Of a DNA stretch of 8,682 nt, positions 1-6,494 are shown in pieces. The notes beneath the pieces were generated by a model, which made no database searches, was not told the DNA's origin, and saw only the letters and a list, made by a program, of their open reading frames with translations. The stretch is from CAZJTL01 sp964548905 (GTDB taxonomy: Bacteria; Cyanobacteriota; Cyanobacteriia; Cyanobacteriales; Xenococcaceae): positions 1-8,682 of the forward strand of contig CAZJTL010000210.1 in assembly GCA_964548905.1 (NCBI GenBank), in the 5' to 3' direction. Each line of letters starts with the position of its first letter. Position 1 is the stretch's first letter. A program made the position numbers and the translations under genes.

Positions 1-24
1 ACTCGCCTTTTAACTAAATCGTCC

Positions 25-151
25 AATTGTAGGGAGTTTCACCCACAATTCAGAACTCAAAGCGACTTACTAACTTAGCTAATTTTACTAGATTTCACGG
101 GCATTAAAATAACCGTGTCGTGTTTCCTCCTACGACTCTTTCGCGCGTAGG
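25..151. repeat. Three hairpins in a row, possible worn end of an IS200/IS605-type element
   Basis: Three inverted repeats are visible. At 25-50, arms AATTGT-A-GGG and CCCACAATT form a 9-bp stem with one bulged A and a 7-nt loop. At 96-117, CACGG pairs with CCGTG. At 129-151, CCTACG pairs with CGTAGG. A strong subterminal hairpin with a bulged base is typical of IS200/IS605 ends. Read on the minus strand, 159-85 gives a broken peptide (CVNLRAKES, stop, EETRHGYFNAREI, two stops) that could be the remnant of a transposase tail, but I cannot confirm homology. No intact transposase is present. A plus-strand frame is open from base 1 to a stop at 76-78 but resembles nothing I recognise. The hairpins are seen; the mobile-element reading is inference. 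They could equally be a structured RNA or the 3' end of a gene outside the window. Confidence 0.3.
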
Positions 152-245
152 TTTACACACTTACCGTATTTTCTATGATGCAACAATTAATTCTCTAAAT
201 TGATATACATATTCATATTATATTTCAAGCTTTTTTGGCAAAAAG

Positions 246-779
246 TCAGAGCTTCTCATACATAGCTAAAATTTTTCTTAAGGCATCAACAGCCGAGCAA
301 TTTTCTCTAATTCCTGAAACAGTTTGCCACCAACCCAAGCTAGTTTGAGGCGATCGCCACATATCTAAATGTTCTACGCCAGGATCGGCATAAAAACTAT
401 CCTCACCAGCACCCAACAAAGCCGAACTCCAATGGGTAAAATAATCGTGACTGAAACGATAAATGGGAAAGTCACCTAATAAAGGAACTCCCCAACCATC
501 GATGGCAATTAGTGCTTTTACTTTACCTCGATTCATTTGCCAAACCATAGCTGCACCGATTCCACCGACAACTCCAGCGCTAAAACAGATAAATAGTAGA
601 GGCGACGCTGTGCTTGGGTTGGATAGGTTTTCTTGTAGGAATTGAAAAAGAGCAAGAGCAGAATAAGCAGGATATTGGTGAGCAGGAAAAACCAACCACT
701 GATGAGATGTTGGGAATGTTTGCAGAAAACTTGCAGTAAATTGAGGCGAATGCATTCCAGGGCAAACTATTACGGACAT
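246..779 (-). CDS. Alpha/beta-hydrolase-like conserved hypothetical protein
   Basis: This is a 177-residue protein that I cannot assign to a named family. It begins with a strand-like stretch and turn (VIVCPGMHSP, residues 3-12). At 61-75 a hydrophobic strand runs into CFSAGVVGG, which looks like a nucleophile elbow (G-x-S-x-G with Cys for the first Gly), making Ser67 the likely nucleophile. Asp94 (AIDGWG) and His137 (VEHLDMW) are plausible partners. The length is short for the fold, so it would be a minimal or cap-less hydrolase. No signal peptide is evident, so it is probably cytosolic. The ATG at 777-779 has no Shine-Dalgarno sequence. The gene is divergent from nrtP, and its start lies about 90 bp from the NtcA-type box, so nitrogen control is possible but unproven. 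The substrate is unknown. I am confident it is coding, less so of the fold. Confidence 0.72.
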   Translation of the reverse strand: MSVIVCPGMHSPQFTASFLQTFPTSHQWLVFPAHQYPAYSALALFQFLQENLSNPSTASPLLFICFSAGVVGGIGAAMVWQMNRGKVKALIAIDGWGVPLLGDFPIYRFSHDYFTHWSSALLGAGEDSFYADPGVEHLDMWRSPQTSLGWWQTVSGIRENCSAVDALRKILAMYEKL

Positions 780-1118
780 TTTGAGAGCGATCGAATCATT
801 TGAAAATAACTGTAAAATGCGATAACAGAATTTAGCAAATGCACAACCTACATCTCTAAACCTATTTAGTAGCTAAATATACTAAATAAGCCGACTAAGA
901 GTGTGATTCTGGTTCAGTCGGATAAATTTCTTTTGTCTTAAACGTAGCTTGACTTCACAAAGTATTTATTAGTAATGCCTTTCGGAGTCAATCCAAATCG
1001 TTTTGGCAATTAACTTAGTATTCAATTTTGATCCAAGAAGAAAATTAATTCGACTAGAGCATAGATATATCTGAACTGCTTTTAAACTTAATCACTATAG
1101 GTAAGGAGATCTAACATA
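780..1118. promoter_or_regulatory. Divergent intergenic region between hydrolase-like gene and nrtP
   Basis: This 339-bp AT-rich gap separates two divergent genes and contains no credible coding frame. It holds the NtcA-type palindrome (863-888) and the nrtP ribosome-binding site (1103-1108). Two weaker matches of the form GTA-N8-TAA occur at 812-825 and 962-975. They miss the final C of the consensus, so I do not call them sites. If transcription of nrtP starts just downstream of the main box, the messenger would carry an untranslated leader of about 200 nt. I see no riboswitch family that I recognise in it. Confidence 0.6.
863..888. promoter_or_regulatory. NtcA-type binding site within a perfect palindrome
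   Basis: GTA (869-871), eight bases, then TAC (880-882) match exactly the NtcA consensus GTAN8TAC, the cyanobacterial CRP-family activator site for nitrogen-regulated genes. The symmetry extends further: TATTTAGTA (863-871) and TACTAAATA (880-888) are perfect 9-bp inverted arms around the 8-bp spacer. NtcA-activated promoters usually have a -10 box TAN3T about 20-24 bp downstream. The nearest candidate is an imperfect TGTGAT at 902-907, 19 bp away. nrtP is a classical NtcA target, which supports the call. The box is 237 bp upstream of the nrtP start codon and about 90 bp upstream of the divergent gene, so it could serve either or both. Confidence 0.7.
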
Positions 1119-2636
1119 ATGCTCCAAGAAATGTGGTCATTTCGAGGAAGATACAAAGTCCTGCATCTCACCTGGTTCGCTTTTTTCCTAACCTTCATGG
1201 TGTGGTTCAATTTGACTCCTTTTGAAACCACCATCCAAAAAGACTTAGCCCTAACGCCAGAGCAAGCTAAAACTCTGGCAATCTGTAACCTTGCTTTAAC
1301 TATTCCCGCTCGTATCATTATAGGAATGCTTTTGGATCGATTTGGTCCAAGGGTAACATTTTCCTCAATTTTGTTATTTGCTGCCATACCTTGTTTAGCT
1401 ACAGCAACTGCTCATGATTTCAACCAGATGGTCATCGCTCGTTTAATGATGGGGATTGTGGGTGCTGGATTTGTGGTTGGGATTCGCATGGTAGCTGAGT
1501 GGTTTCCTCCCAAAGAAATTGGTATTGCTGAAGGAATTTACGGCGGATGGGGAAACTTTGGTGCTTTTGGCGCACAAGCAATACTTCCCACTGTAGCAGT
1601 AGTTTCTGCTTTTCTGGCTGGAGGTGCTAGTAACTGGCGCTTAGCGATTCTTCTGACAGGTTTAGTTGCTGCTATTTATGGCTTTATTTATTATGCAAAT
1701 GTCCAAGATACTCCTCCTGGTAAACCCTATCGTCGTCCCAAGAAAAATGGTGGCATGGAAGTTACCAGCGTTAAAAGTTTCTGGGCAATGTGTTTGTCTA
1801 ACTTTGGTTTGATTGCTGCCCTTGGTTTGTTGGCATGGCGCTTAGCTCAACCTAAGCTAAAATTCTTTACTCCAGAGCAAATGCATCTCGTTTGGGGTTT
1901 ACTAGCATTACTTTATGCTTTTCAAACGTACAAAGCTTGGCAAGTTAACAAAGAGCTTCTCAATGGTAAGAAAAGATATTCTCCTGCCCAACGCTACGAA
2001 TTTCGTCAAGTTGCTTTGTTGGAACTTTGTTATGTAGTCAGTTTTGGCTCGGAATTAGCAGCCGTTTCTATGCTACCTGCTTTCTTTGAAAAAACATTTT
2101 CTCTAGATCATGTAATGGCGGGTTTGATTGCTGCTAGCTATCCCTTCATGAATTTAATTTCTCGTCCTAGCGGTGGATTAATTTCTGATCAACTAGGTAG
2201 CCGTAAATGGACGATGACTCTTCTCGCTTCAGGAATTGGCATGGGATACTTAATGGCATACTACATTAGTAGTAGTTGGCCCTTAGTTCTGGCGATCGCC
2301 GTTACCATGCTCTCTGCTTACTTTGCTCAAGCTGGTTGTGGCTCAACCTATGGCATCGTGCCTTTAATCAAGAAAGAGATTACTGGACAGATTTCTGGTA
2401 ATGTTGGTGCCTACGGGAATTTTGGCGGTGTCATTTTCCTGACTATCTTTAGCTTAACCAATGCTTCAACCCTATTTATGAGTATGGGGATTGCTGCCAT
2501 TATTTGCGCTAGTCTCTGTGCCTTCTTCCTCAAAGAGCCAAAAGGTTCTTTTGCTGACCACGATGTCACCGAAGAGGAATTAGAACTAGAAGGAATGCAA
2601 CCACAAACCGAACGTTTGCGGCGCTTTGGTAACTGA
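1119..2636 (+). CDS. nrtP: NrtP/NarK-type nitrate/nitrite permease (MFS)
   Basis: This 505-residue inner-membrane protein of the major facilitator superfamily (nitrate/nitrite porter family) has about 12 hydrophobic helices and brings nitrate and nitrite into the cell. Both family signature motifs are present: GGWGNFGAFGAQ at 142-153 (helix 5) and GNVGAYGNFGG at 427-437 (helix 11). Arg65 (PARIIIGMLLDRFGPR) and Arg349 (ISRPSGGLISDQLGSR) match the two substrate-binding arginines of NarK. The loop between the two halves (about 195-300) is long and holds extra hydrophobic stretches, and the C-terminal tail (473-505) is acidic and charged; both fit the cyanobacterial NrtP form. The start is well supported by AAGGAG at 1103-1108, ten bases before the ATG. 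An NtcA-type box upstream suggests induction by nitrogen limitation, and a terminator follows directly, so it is probably monocistronic. No assimilatory reductase gene lies in the window. Confidence 0.95.
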   Translation: MLQEMWSFRGRYKVLHLTWFAFFLTFMVWFNLTPFETTIQKDLALTPEQAKTLAICNLALTIPARIIIGMLLDRFGPRVTFSSILLFAAIPCLATATAHDFNQMVIARLMMGIVGAGFVVGIRMVAEWFPPKEIGIAEGIYGGWGNFGAFGAQAILPTVAVVSAFLAGGASNWRLAILLTGLVAAIYGFIYYANVQDTPPGKPYRRPKKNGGMEVTSVKSFWAMCLSNFGLIAALGLLAWRLAQPKLKFFTPEQMHLVWGLLALLYAFQTYKAWQVNKELLNGKKRYSPAQRYEFRQVALLELCYVVSFGSELAAVSMLPAFFEKTFSLDHVMAGLIAASYPFMNLISRPSGGLISDQLGSRKWTMTLLASGIGMGYLMAYYISSSWPLVLAIAVTMLSAYFAQAGCGSTYGIVPLIKKEITGQISGNVGAYGNFGGVIFLTIFSLTNASTLFMSMGIAAIICASLCAFFLKEPKGSFADHDVTEEELELEGMQPQTERLRRFGN

Positions 2637-2666
2637 TTTTGTTAATTGGACTTATGCAAGAAAATC

Positions 2667-2697
2667 AAGATGTCGATCGATCGGCATCTTTTTTTTT
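2667..2697 (+). terminator. Intrinsic terminator of nrtP
   Basis: A 10-bp stem (AAGATGTCGA at 2667-2676 with TCGGCATCTT at 2681-2690, one G-T wobble) closes a TCGA loop and runs into nine consecutive T residues (2689-2697). It begins 30 bp after the nrtP stop codon, the classic form of a Rho-independent terminator. Confidence 0.92.
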
Positions 2698-2863
2698 CCA
2701 GACCTTTTTAATTTTAGTCTCTAGTCTCAATTCTGAAATATGCTTGCGCGTAGCGATAATTCTGTGTTATTTAGTCATTCATTGAGAGAATTCTGAGAGA
2801 ATGTATGAGCGCTAGCGATTGGAGAGAATCATCAACTCTAGTTTTTACTCGCAAGCGGGGAAA

Positions 2864-2936
2864 CGAGCATGGAGGGAATCGAACCCCCGACACCTAGAAC
2901 CGGAATCTAGTGCTCTATCCTCTGAGCTACATGCCC
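2864..2936 (-). tRNA. trnR-CCG: tRNA-Arg, anticodon CCG
   Basis: The minus strand folds as a complete 73-nt cloverleaf. The 7-bp acceptor stem is GGGCATG/CATGCTC with one G-T pair and discriminator G. The D-arm is GCTC/GAGC, the anticodon stem CTAGA/TCTAG has loop TTCCGGT, the variable loop is 5 nt, and the T-arm is GGGGG/CCCTC with loop TTCGATT. The anticodon CCG occupies 2901-2903 and reads the arginine codon CGG. The terminal CCA is not encoded and must be added by the CCA-adding enzyme. An apparent plus-strand reading frame across this locus (2819-3055) is an artefact of the tRNA. Confidence 0.97.
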
Positions 2937-2957
2937 CCGTTAACTGTCCGAACAAAC

Positions 2958-2987
2958 ATTATATCAATTCGCGATCGATATTGATAA
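2958..2987 (-). promoter_or_regulatory. Sigma-70-type promoter of tRNA-Arg
   Basis: On the minus strand a perfect -10 box TATAAT (2958-2963) lies 18 bp downstream of TTATCA (2982-2987), a four-of-six match to TTGACA. Transcription would start near 2951, about 15 nt before the tRNA 5' end, leaving a short leader for RNase P to remove. The promoter lies after the stop codon of the aldolase gene, so the tRNA can be transcribed independently. Confidence 0.65.
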
Positions 2988-2998
2988 ACTTCGTGAAA

Positions 2999-3634
2999 TT
3001 AGATAGTAATTCCTTTGCCATTGCTATTGAATTCTGCTACTGTTTGTTGCGATAATTCGTGAGTAGTCATTGCTTCGATAATGTTTAAAGGTATGGTCAA
3101 ATGATGCGCTCCTGCTTTGATGGCTGCGGCTGCTTCGGCTGGTGATTTGAGAGAAGCTGCTAAAATTTCAGTCTTGCTATCTTTGAGAATAGCTGCCATA
3201 TCTGTAACTAAAGCTAACCCATCGCCTAAGAGTCGAGTAGCACGATTGACATAGGCGATCGCATATTTTGCTCCTGCTTCTTTAGCTGCTACTGCTTGTG
3301 CTGCGCTATAAATAGCTGTCACCGAACAGTTAATTTCTTGAGAGAGAATGGTAACAGCTTGAAAACCAATGTAAGTAGCTGGAATTTTGAGAACCGTGCG
3401 CTCGCCAATAATCTCAAAAGCTCGTCTTCCTTCGGCTAACATTGCTGACAGATTGTCCGCCATAATTTGATAGTAGAGTTCACCTGGACTGATTGCAGCT
3501 AATTTTTCGAGCGTAACTTCTGGAGATAATTCGCTTTTAGCTAATAAGGTAGGATTAGTAGTAATTCCTTTAATCCATCCTAATTTTACTGCTGTTTGAG
3601 CTTCACTAATGATGGCAGAATCGAGGTAAATCAC
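2999..3634 (-). CDS. fsa: Fructose-6-phosphate aldolase / small transaldolase family protein
   Basis: This is a 211-residue single-domain (beta/alpha)8 protein of the class I aldolase/transaldolase family, cytosolic. The family motif GITTNPTLLAK lies at 23-33. Lys83 (VLKIPAT) is the expected Schiff-base lysine. Tyr128 (YVNR, 128-131) and Ser161 (AASLKS) match active-site residues of Escherichia coli FsaA. Gln56 (YYQIMAD) sits where FsaA has Gln59 and true transaldolases have Glu. That favours reversible cleavage of fructose 6-phosphate to dihydroxyacetone and glyceraldehyde 3-phosphate over transaldolase transfer; this reading is inference. The C-terminus is a few residues shorter than FsaA. 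Translation starts at GTG (3632-3634) with no Shine-Dalgarno. The upstream heptamer repeat puts an in-frame stop 12 bp before it, so the start cannot extend further. A 148-bp repeat-filled gap separates it from the mutarotase gene on the same strand. Confidence 0.88.
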   Translation of the reverse strand: MIYLDSAIISEAQTAVKLGWIKGITTNPTLLAKSELSPEVTLEKLAAISPGELYYQIMADNLSAMLAEGRRAFEIIGERTVLKIPATYIGFQAVTILSQEINCSVTAIYSAAQAVAAKEAGAKYAIAYVNRATRLLGDGLALVTDMAAILKDSKTEILAASLKSPAEAAAAIKAGAHHLTIPLNIIEAMTTHELSQQTVAEFNSNGKGITI

Positions 3635-3640
3635 GATCGA

Positions 3641-3785
3641 TAGGGGTTAGGGGTTAGGGGTTAGGGAGCAGAGAAGCAGAGAGGCTGAGGAGCACGAGAG
3701 ATGAGTAATGAGTAATGAGTAATGAGTAAAAAACTTCCTGCTGCCTGCTGCCTGCTCCCTTTTTCTGCTGATAGCTGATAGCTTA
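3641..3785. repeat. Mosaic of five short tandem repeats, mostly 7-bp units
   Basis: Almost the whole gap between aldolase and mutarotase is simple tandem repeat. In order: TAGGGGT about 3.9 copies (3641-3667); an imperfect octamer GCAGAGAR, four copies (3668-3699); ATGAGTA, four exact copies (3701-3728); CCTGCTG, three copies with one change (3737-3757); GCTGATA, about 2.6 copies (3767-3785). The last runs into the stop codon of the mutarotase gene (3783-3785), and the first ends six bases before the aldolase start codon. Heptameric tandem repeats (STRR type) are known from cyanobacteria. These differ in sequence but share the 7-bp period. No function is evident. Confidence 0.9.
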
Positions 3786-4652
3786 CAAATAACTTACACC
3801 CATTTCAACTACAGCATCACAGCTTGTTTTGGGTTGCAGGTATGTTAGTCGATCGCCTGTGTTGAGAGCGTTGCGGGGTGCGCTCCAAGGTTCTAGACAG
3901 ACGTAATCTTTGCCTTTAATTGTCCAAAATACCAGAGTTGAATATAAATCGGAATAGTTGAGTTGAATTTTAAAGCGTCTTTGTTTGTCAACGATCGCGC
4001 TGGAATGTCGTTCGATCGCGCTGAAGGCTAAATCTAATTCTTCTCGATCGAGATCGAATTTACCTGAATAAGTTGCTATTTCTTTGCTAATTTGGTCTTG
4101 ATATGCAGATGCAGGAATATCGAATTCTAGCTGTTGTTTATCTTTTACCCAAAAGTAAGGATGCAATCCCGTAGAAAAAGGCATGGCGCGATCGCCTGTA
4201 TTGCTAAAGCTCTGTTGAATTTTGAGGCTATTTCCTTGTAACTGATAAGTAAAATCGAGTTGAAATTCAAAGGGATAAACGCTTAAAGTTTGAGGGTTGC
4301 TAGTTAAACTAAGACTGATGCTAGCGCAGTTATCTGTATTGGTAGCTTTGACTTGCCAAGGTAAATCGCGAGCAAAGCCATGTTGTTTGAGACTATATTG
4401 TCGATCGCGATCGGTATAAACGTTACCTGGTAAGTTTCCGCAGATGGGAAACAAAATCGGAATTCCGCCGCGCACACTTAAATTGGGATCGGCGAAACGT
4501 TCTTTATCTAAGTAAAGAATATTTTGACCCTGTATGCGCCAAGAAGTAATAATTGCACCCCTTTGAGGAACGACTTCTAGAAATGATTGCGCCGACTCGT
4601 CAGCGAGGATGTAAGTAGAATATTGCTCTTGTTTAATAGAAATTTTATACAT
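3783..4652 (-). CDS. Aldose 1-epimerase (galactose mutarotase) family protein
   Basis: This 289-residue beta-sandwich protein of the aldose-1-epimerase/mutarotase fold interconverts the alpha and beta anomers of a hexose or hexose phosphate, presumably in the cytosol. Family motifs are in order: RGGIPILFP (61-69), KQHGFARDLPW (89-99) with His91, GLHPYF (162-167) with His164 as the likely acid, and CLEPWSAPRNAL (252-263) with Glu254 as the likely base. The RGGIP motif with HGFAR and a short length recalls the LacX/YeaD-like branch, some members of which act on hexose 6-phosphates. I therefore leave substrate and symbol open. There is no signal peptide. The ATG follows the stop codon of the SWIM gene by three bases, with only a weak GAAAG upstream, so translation is probably coupled to it. 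The neighbouring aldolase also handles sugar phosphates. Confidence 0.88.
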   Translation of the reverse strand: MYKISIKQEQYSTYILADESAQSFLEVVPQRGAIITSWRIQGQNILYLDKERFADPNLSVRGGIPILFPICGNLPGNVYTDRDRQYSLKQHGFARDLPWQVKATNTDNCASISLSLTSNPQTLSVYPFEFQLDFTYQLQGNSLKIQQSFSNTGDRAMPFSTGLHPYFWVKDKQQLEFDIPASAYQDQISKEIATYSGKFDLDREELDLAFSAIERHSSAIVDKQRRFKIQLNYSDLYSTLVFWTIKGKDYVCLEPWSAPRNALNTGDRLTYLQPKTSCDAVVEMGVSYL

Positions 4653-4655
4653 TTG

Positions 4656-5543
4656 CTAACTTTCTCGATTTAAAGCAGCGATCGCGGCTTGTTGGCTTGC
4701 TTGTTGATAGACTTGAGTTAGATATTCTCTAAGGGCTTGAGCATCGGCTGAGGCTAGAGGAATTATTCCTAAAAAGTCTAGGACGGTTTTGCTGTCTGGA
4801 GGAGGAGCAATAACTACTAGAGAAGAATCTAGGGGTTCATCGTATCTCCAGAATTGTTTTGGATCTTGGTTATCGATCGCTTCTGTCGATTTATTTTTAG
4901 CTTGAGAAGATTTACTTGTCTTCTTATTTTTACTTGCTTTTGTCGCTCTAGAAGAGTCGGATTTTTTTGCTGTTGGAGTAGAGCCGATCGCTGCTTCTGT
5001 TGCGCTAACGTTTTCGCTTCGTAACTGCCGCAGTCTTTCTAAAATCTGCTCCTTAGTACGTCCTCTGAGTTGAAAAATTACAAAAGGATCTTCACTAAAG
5101 CGATCGGCTAGTTGATAATAAACAGCACCAATATGTTTGCATGGATTAGCTTTATCTGGACAACTACAACGAGAACGAACATCAGAAAGAGTAAAAGGAA
5201 ACAAACTCAACCCACTACTAACAAATAATTGCTCGATCTTGTCTGGCATTTCTCCCGCTAATAATTGAGCAGAAAAAATCGCTTTCTCAGACATAGCTGT
5301 AATGATGAAATCCCAATCTTCATCAGTAAAGGGATCGAGAGATAGGGAAACTTGATAGGGTTCGATTTCGCTTCCTTGCACGGTGGCGATCGCCTGAGAA
5401 CCTTGAAAGTCAATGCTCAGTACATTGCCTTCTCTGGCATAAATTCGCGCTCTTTCTAAGCGTTTTTTAAAACGGTAAGAATCTAATAATTCTAGCCAAC
5501 GCTGCACCCACCATTCACGAGATTCTAGTTGATAATTGGTCAT
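4656..5543 (-). CDS. SWIM zinc-finger protein
   Basis: This 295-residue protein has one SWIM-type zinc finger, C-x-C-x6-C-x-H, with Cys126, Cys128, Cys135 and His137 (CSCPDKANPCKH). SWIM fingers bind DNA or protein partners. The N-terminal part (1-120) begins WWVQRWLELLDSYRFKKRLERARIYAREG, a pattern seen in bacterial SWIM proteins. Residues 180-225 form a Lys/Ser/Thr-rich, probably disordered linker. The C-terminus (230-295) holds a conserved-looking block (FWRYDEPLDSSLVV) and a Gln/Ala-rich helix. No catalytic domain is visible; relatives are often found near SNF2-type helicases, but none is in this window. The role is unknown. The ATG (5541-5543) has no Shine-Dalgarno and lies inside the first unit of a heptamer array. 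The nearest upstream in-frame ATG (5564) is closed by TGA, so this start is the best. The likely operon is with the upstream carboxypeptidase (40 bp) and downstream mutarotase (3 bp). Confidence 0.88.
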   Translation of the reverse strand: MTNYQLESREWWVQRWLELLDSYRFKKRLERARIYAREGNVLSIDFQGSQAIATVQGSEIEPYQVSLSLDPFTDEDWDFIITAMSEKAIFSAQLLAGEMPDKIEQLFVSSGLSLFPFTLSDVRSRCSCPDKANPCKHIGAVYYQLADRFSEDPFVIFQLRGRTKEQILERLRQLRSENVSATEAAIGSTPTAKKSDSSRATKASKNKKTSKSSQAKNKSTEAIDNQDPKQFWRYDEPLDSSLVVIAPPPDSKTVLDFLGIIPLASADAQALREYLTQVYQQASQQAAIAALNRES

Positions 5544-5579
5544 GGTTCATTGTTCATGGTTCATTGTTCATTGATCATT
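5538..5579. repeat. Six-unit heptamer array containing the SWIM start codon
   Basis: Six consecutive 7-bp units, consensus GTTCATT (AATGAAC on the minus strand), fill the gap between carboxypeptidase and SWIM genes: GGTCATG, GTTCATT, GTTCATG, GTTCATT, GTTCATT, GATCATT. Each unit places an ATG on the minus strand, giving six ATGs exactly 7 bp apart (starting at 5543, 5550, 5557, 5564, 5571 and 5578). The lowest is the SWIM start codon. The carboxypeptidase stop codon (5584-5586) is only four bases beyond the array. Confidence 0.92.
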
Positions 5580-5583
5580 GCTC

Positions 5584-6456
5584 TTACTTATTATCTTTCG
5601 AGTTTTGCAAAGTTTTTGCTTTATAAAATGTTTCTAAGCTTTGGCGATCGCCAACAAAACGCCAATGCCAGGGTTCGTAGCTAACTCCTTGAGAATTATT
5701 AGTAGTAAAGGAGATCTCAAAGTTATAACGAGGAGCATTTTTTTGTAGCCAGCGAAACGCTTCCGTTTCTTCAAAGTTTTGATTTAGGTTGGTTGCTGGC
5801 ACTTTACCATCACCAATATCGACTGCGTAGCCAGTATGGTGTTCGCTGTAACCAGGTGGTGCGCTTACTTCTGCTCTTTTAGGTGCTGCTTGTCCTCGTT
5901 CTTCTTTGAGCTTGAAAAAAATATTGTCTTGGTCTTTAATCGAGCGAAAACCAGAGATGGGGACTAAGATAATACCATTATCTCTAGCTGCTGCTTGCAT
6001 TTGTTGAAATTGTTCTGCTGCTGCACTCCGCAGACGAATGCCTCCATCAGAAGTAATCGCTTTTAATTCGGATTCAGGTGCTTCAGGATAGGGTAAATGT
6101 CCTAAAACATTATCAACTTGTCCTCGATCGGGTTTAGTTTTTGCTGCCGATCGCGCTTGAGTTGTTTCTGTTTGTTTTGCTTGAGTTGGTGTTGTTTCTT
6201 TAGTCGAACTAGTAGATTGAGTATTTTGAGCAGGAGGACGCAACAAAGATGTAATTACTGTTACTGCGATCGCAAGCAGAATTAACAAAACTCCCGTGCT
6301 AAGTAAAACAGAAGATAACTTAGATTTAGCCTTTGATTTCGATTTTGTTGGCGTTGTTTTAGGCGAATAACCTCCAGCGCTGGATCTAGAGGAAGAACGT
6401 CCTGCTTTTTTTCTAGAATTTTGTCGATCTCGTAAAACCTCTGGAATATCGTCCAT
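5584..6456 (-). CDS. D-alanyl-D-alanine carboxypeptidase, VanY/M15 family, membrane-anchored
   Basis: This 290-residue zinc peptidase trims the terminal D-alanine from peptidoglycan stem peptides. The first 46 residues are polar, basic and Ser-rich (cytoplasmic). Residues 47-72 form one membrane segment. Residues 74-112 are a Thr/Gln/Lys-rich linker, which would put the catalytic domain (about 115-285) outside the inner membrane. M15 motifs are complete: SGFRS (168-172) with Arg171, SEHHTGYAVDIGD (204-216) with zinc ligands His206 and Asp213, and EPWHWRFVG (261-269) with catalytic Glu261 and zinc ligand His264. The ATG at 6454-6456 has only a weak GATGAG upstream. It heads a run of tightly spaced minus-strand genes and has a candidate -10 (TCTAAT, 6484-6489) plus a palindrome just upstream. 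It could also be an endolysin-like L,D- or D,D-peptidase, but the VanY pattern fits best. Confidence 0.9.
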   Translation of the reverse strand: MDDIPEVLRDRQNSRKKAGRSSSRSSAGGYSPKTTPTKSKSKAKSKLSSVLLSTGVLLILLAIAVTVITSLLRPPAQNTQSTSSTKETTPTQAKQTETTQARSAAKTKPDRGQVDNVLGHLPYPEAPESELKAITSDGGIRLRSAAAEQFQQMQAAARDNGIILVPISGFRSIKDQDNIFFKLKEERGQAAPKRAEVSAPPGYSEHHTGYAVDIGDGKVPATNLNQNFEETEAFRWLQKNAPRYNFEISFTTNNSQGVSYEPWHWRFVGDRQSLETFYKAKTLQNSKDNK

Positions 6457-6494
6457 TGCTCATCTAGATAGGTGTGCTGATTTATTAGAGTCGA

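Noticed and set aside
230..245. Terminator for the hydrolase-like gene (CTTTTT/AAAAAG hairpin)
   Set aside because: The stem is only A-T pairs with one G-C pair, with a tiny loop; it is too weak to call.
463..765. Two frames of about 60 codons, one on each strand, overlapping the hydrolase-like gene
   Set aside because: Both are out of frame with the 177-residue protein and have biased, domain-free translations.
812..825. Second NtcA box (GTA-N8-TAA), and a similar one at 962-975
   Set aside because: Both miss the last consensus base and lack a -10 box at the right distance; such matches are expected by chance in AT-rich DNA.
1088..1387. Minus-strand frame of 99 codons
   Set aside because: It lies antisense to the start of nrtP, which has a strong ribosome-binding site and clear family motifs.
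2819..3055. Plus-strand frame of 78 codons
   Set aside because: It reads through the antisense of tRNA-Arg; the RESNPRHLEPESSAL-type peptide is a familiar artefact of tRNA genes.
3641..3785. Repeat block as a CRISPR array, or a telomere-like element because of GGGGTTA
   Set aside because: The units are 7-8 bp and contiguous with no spacers. The telomere likeness covers fewer than four copies, internal to the chromosome.
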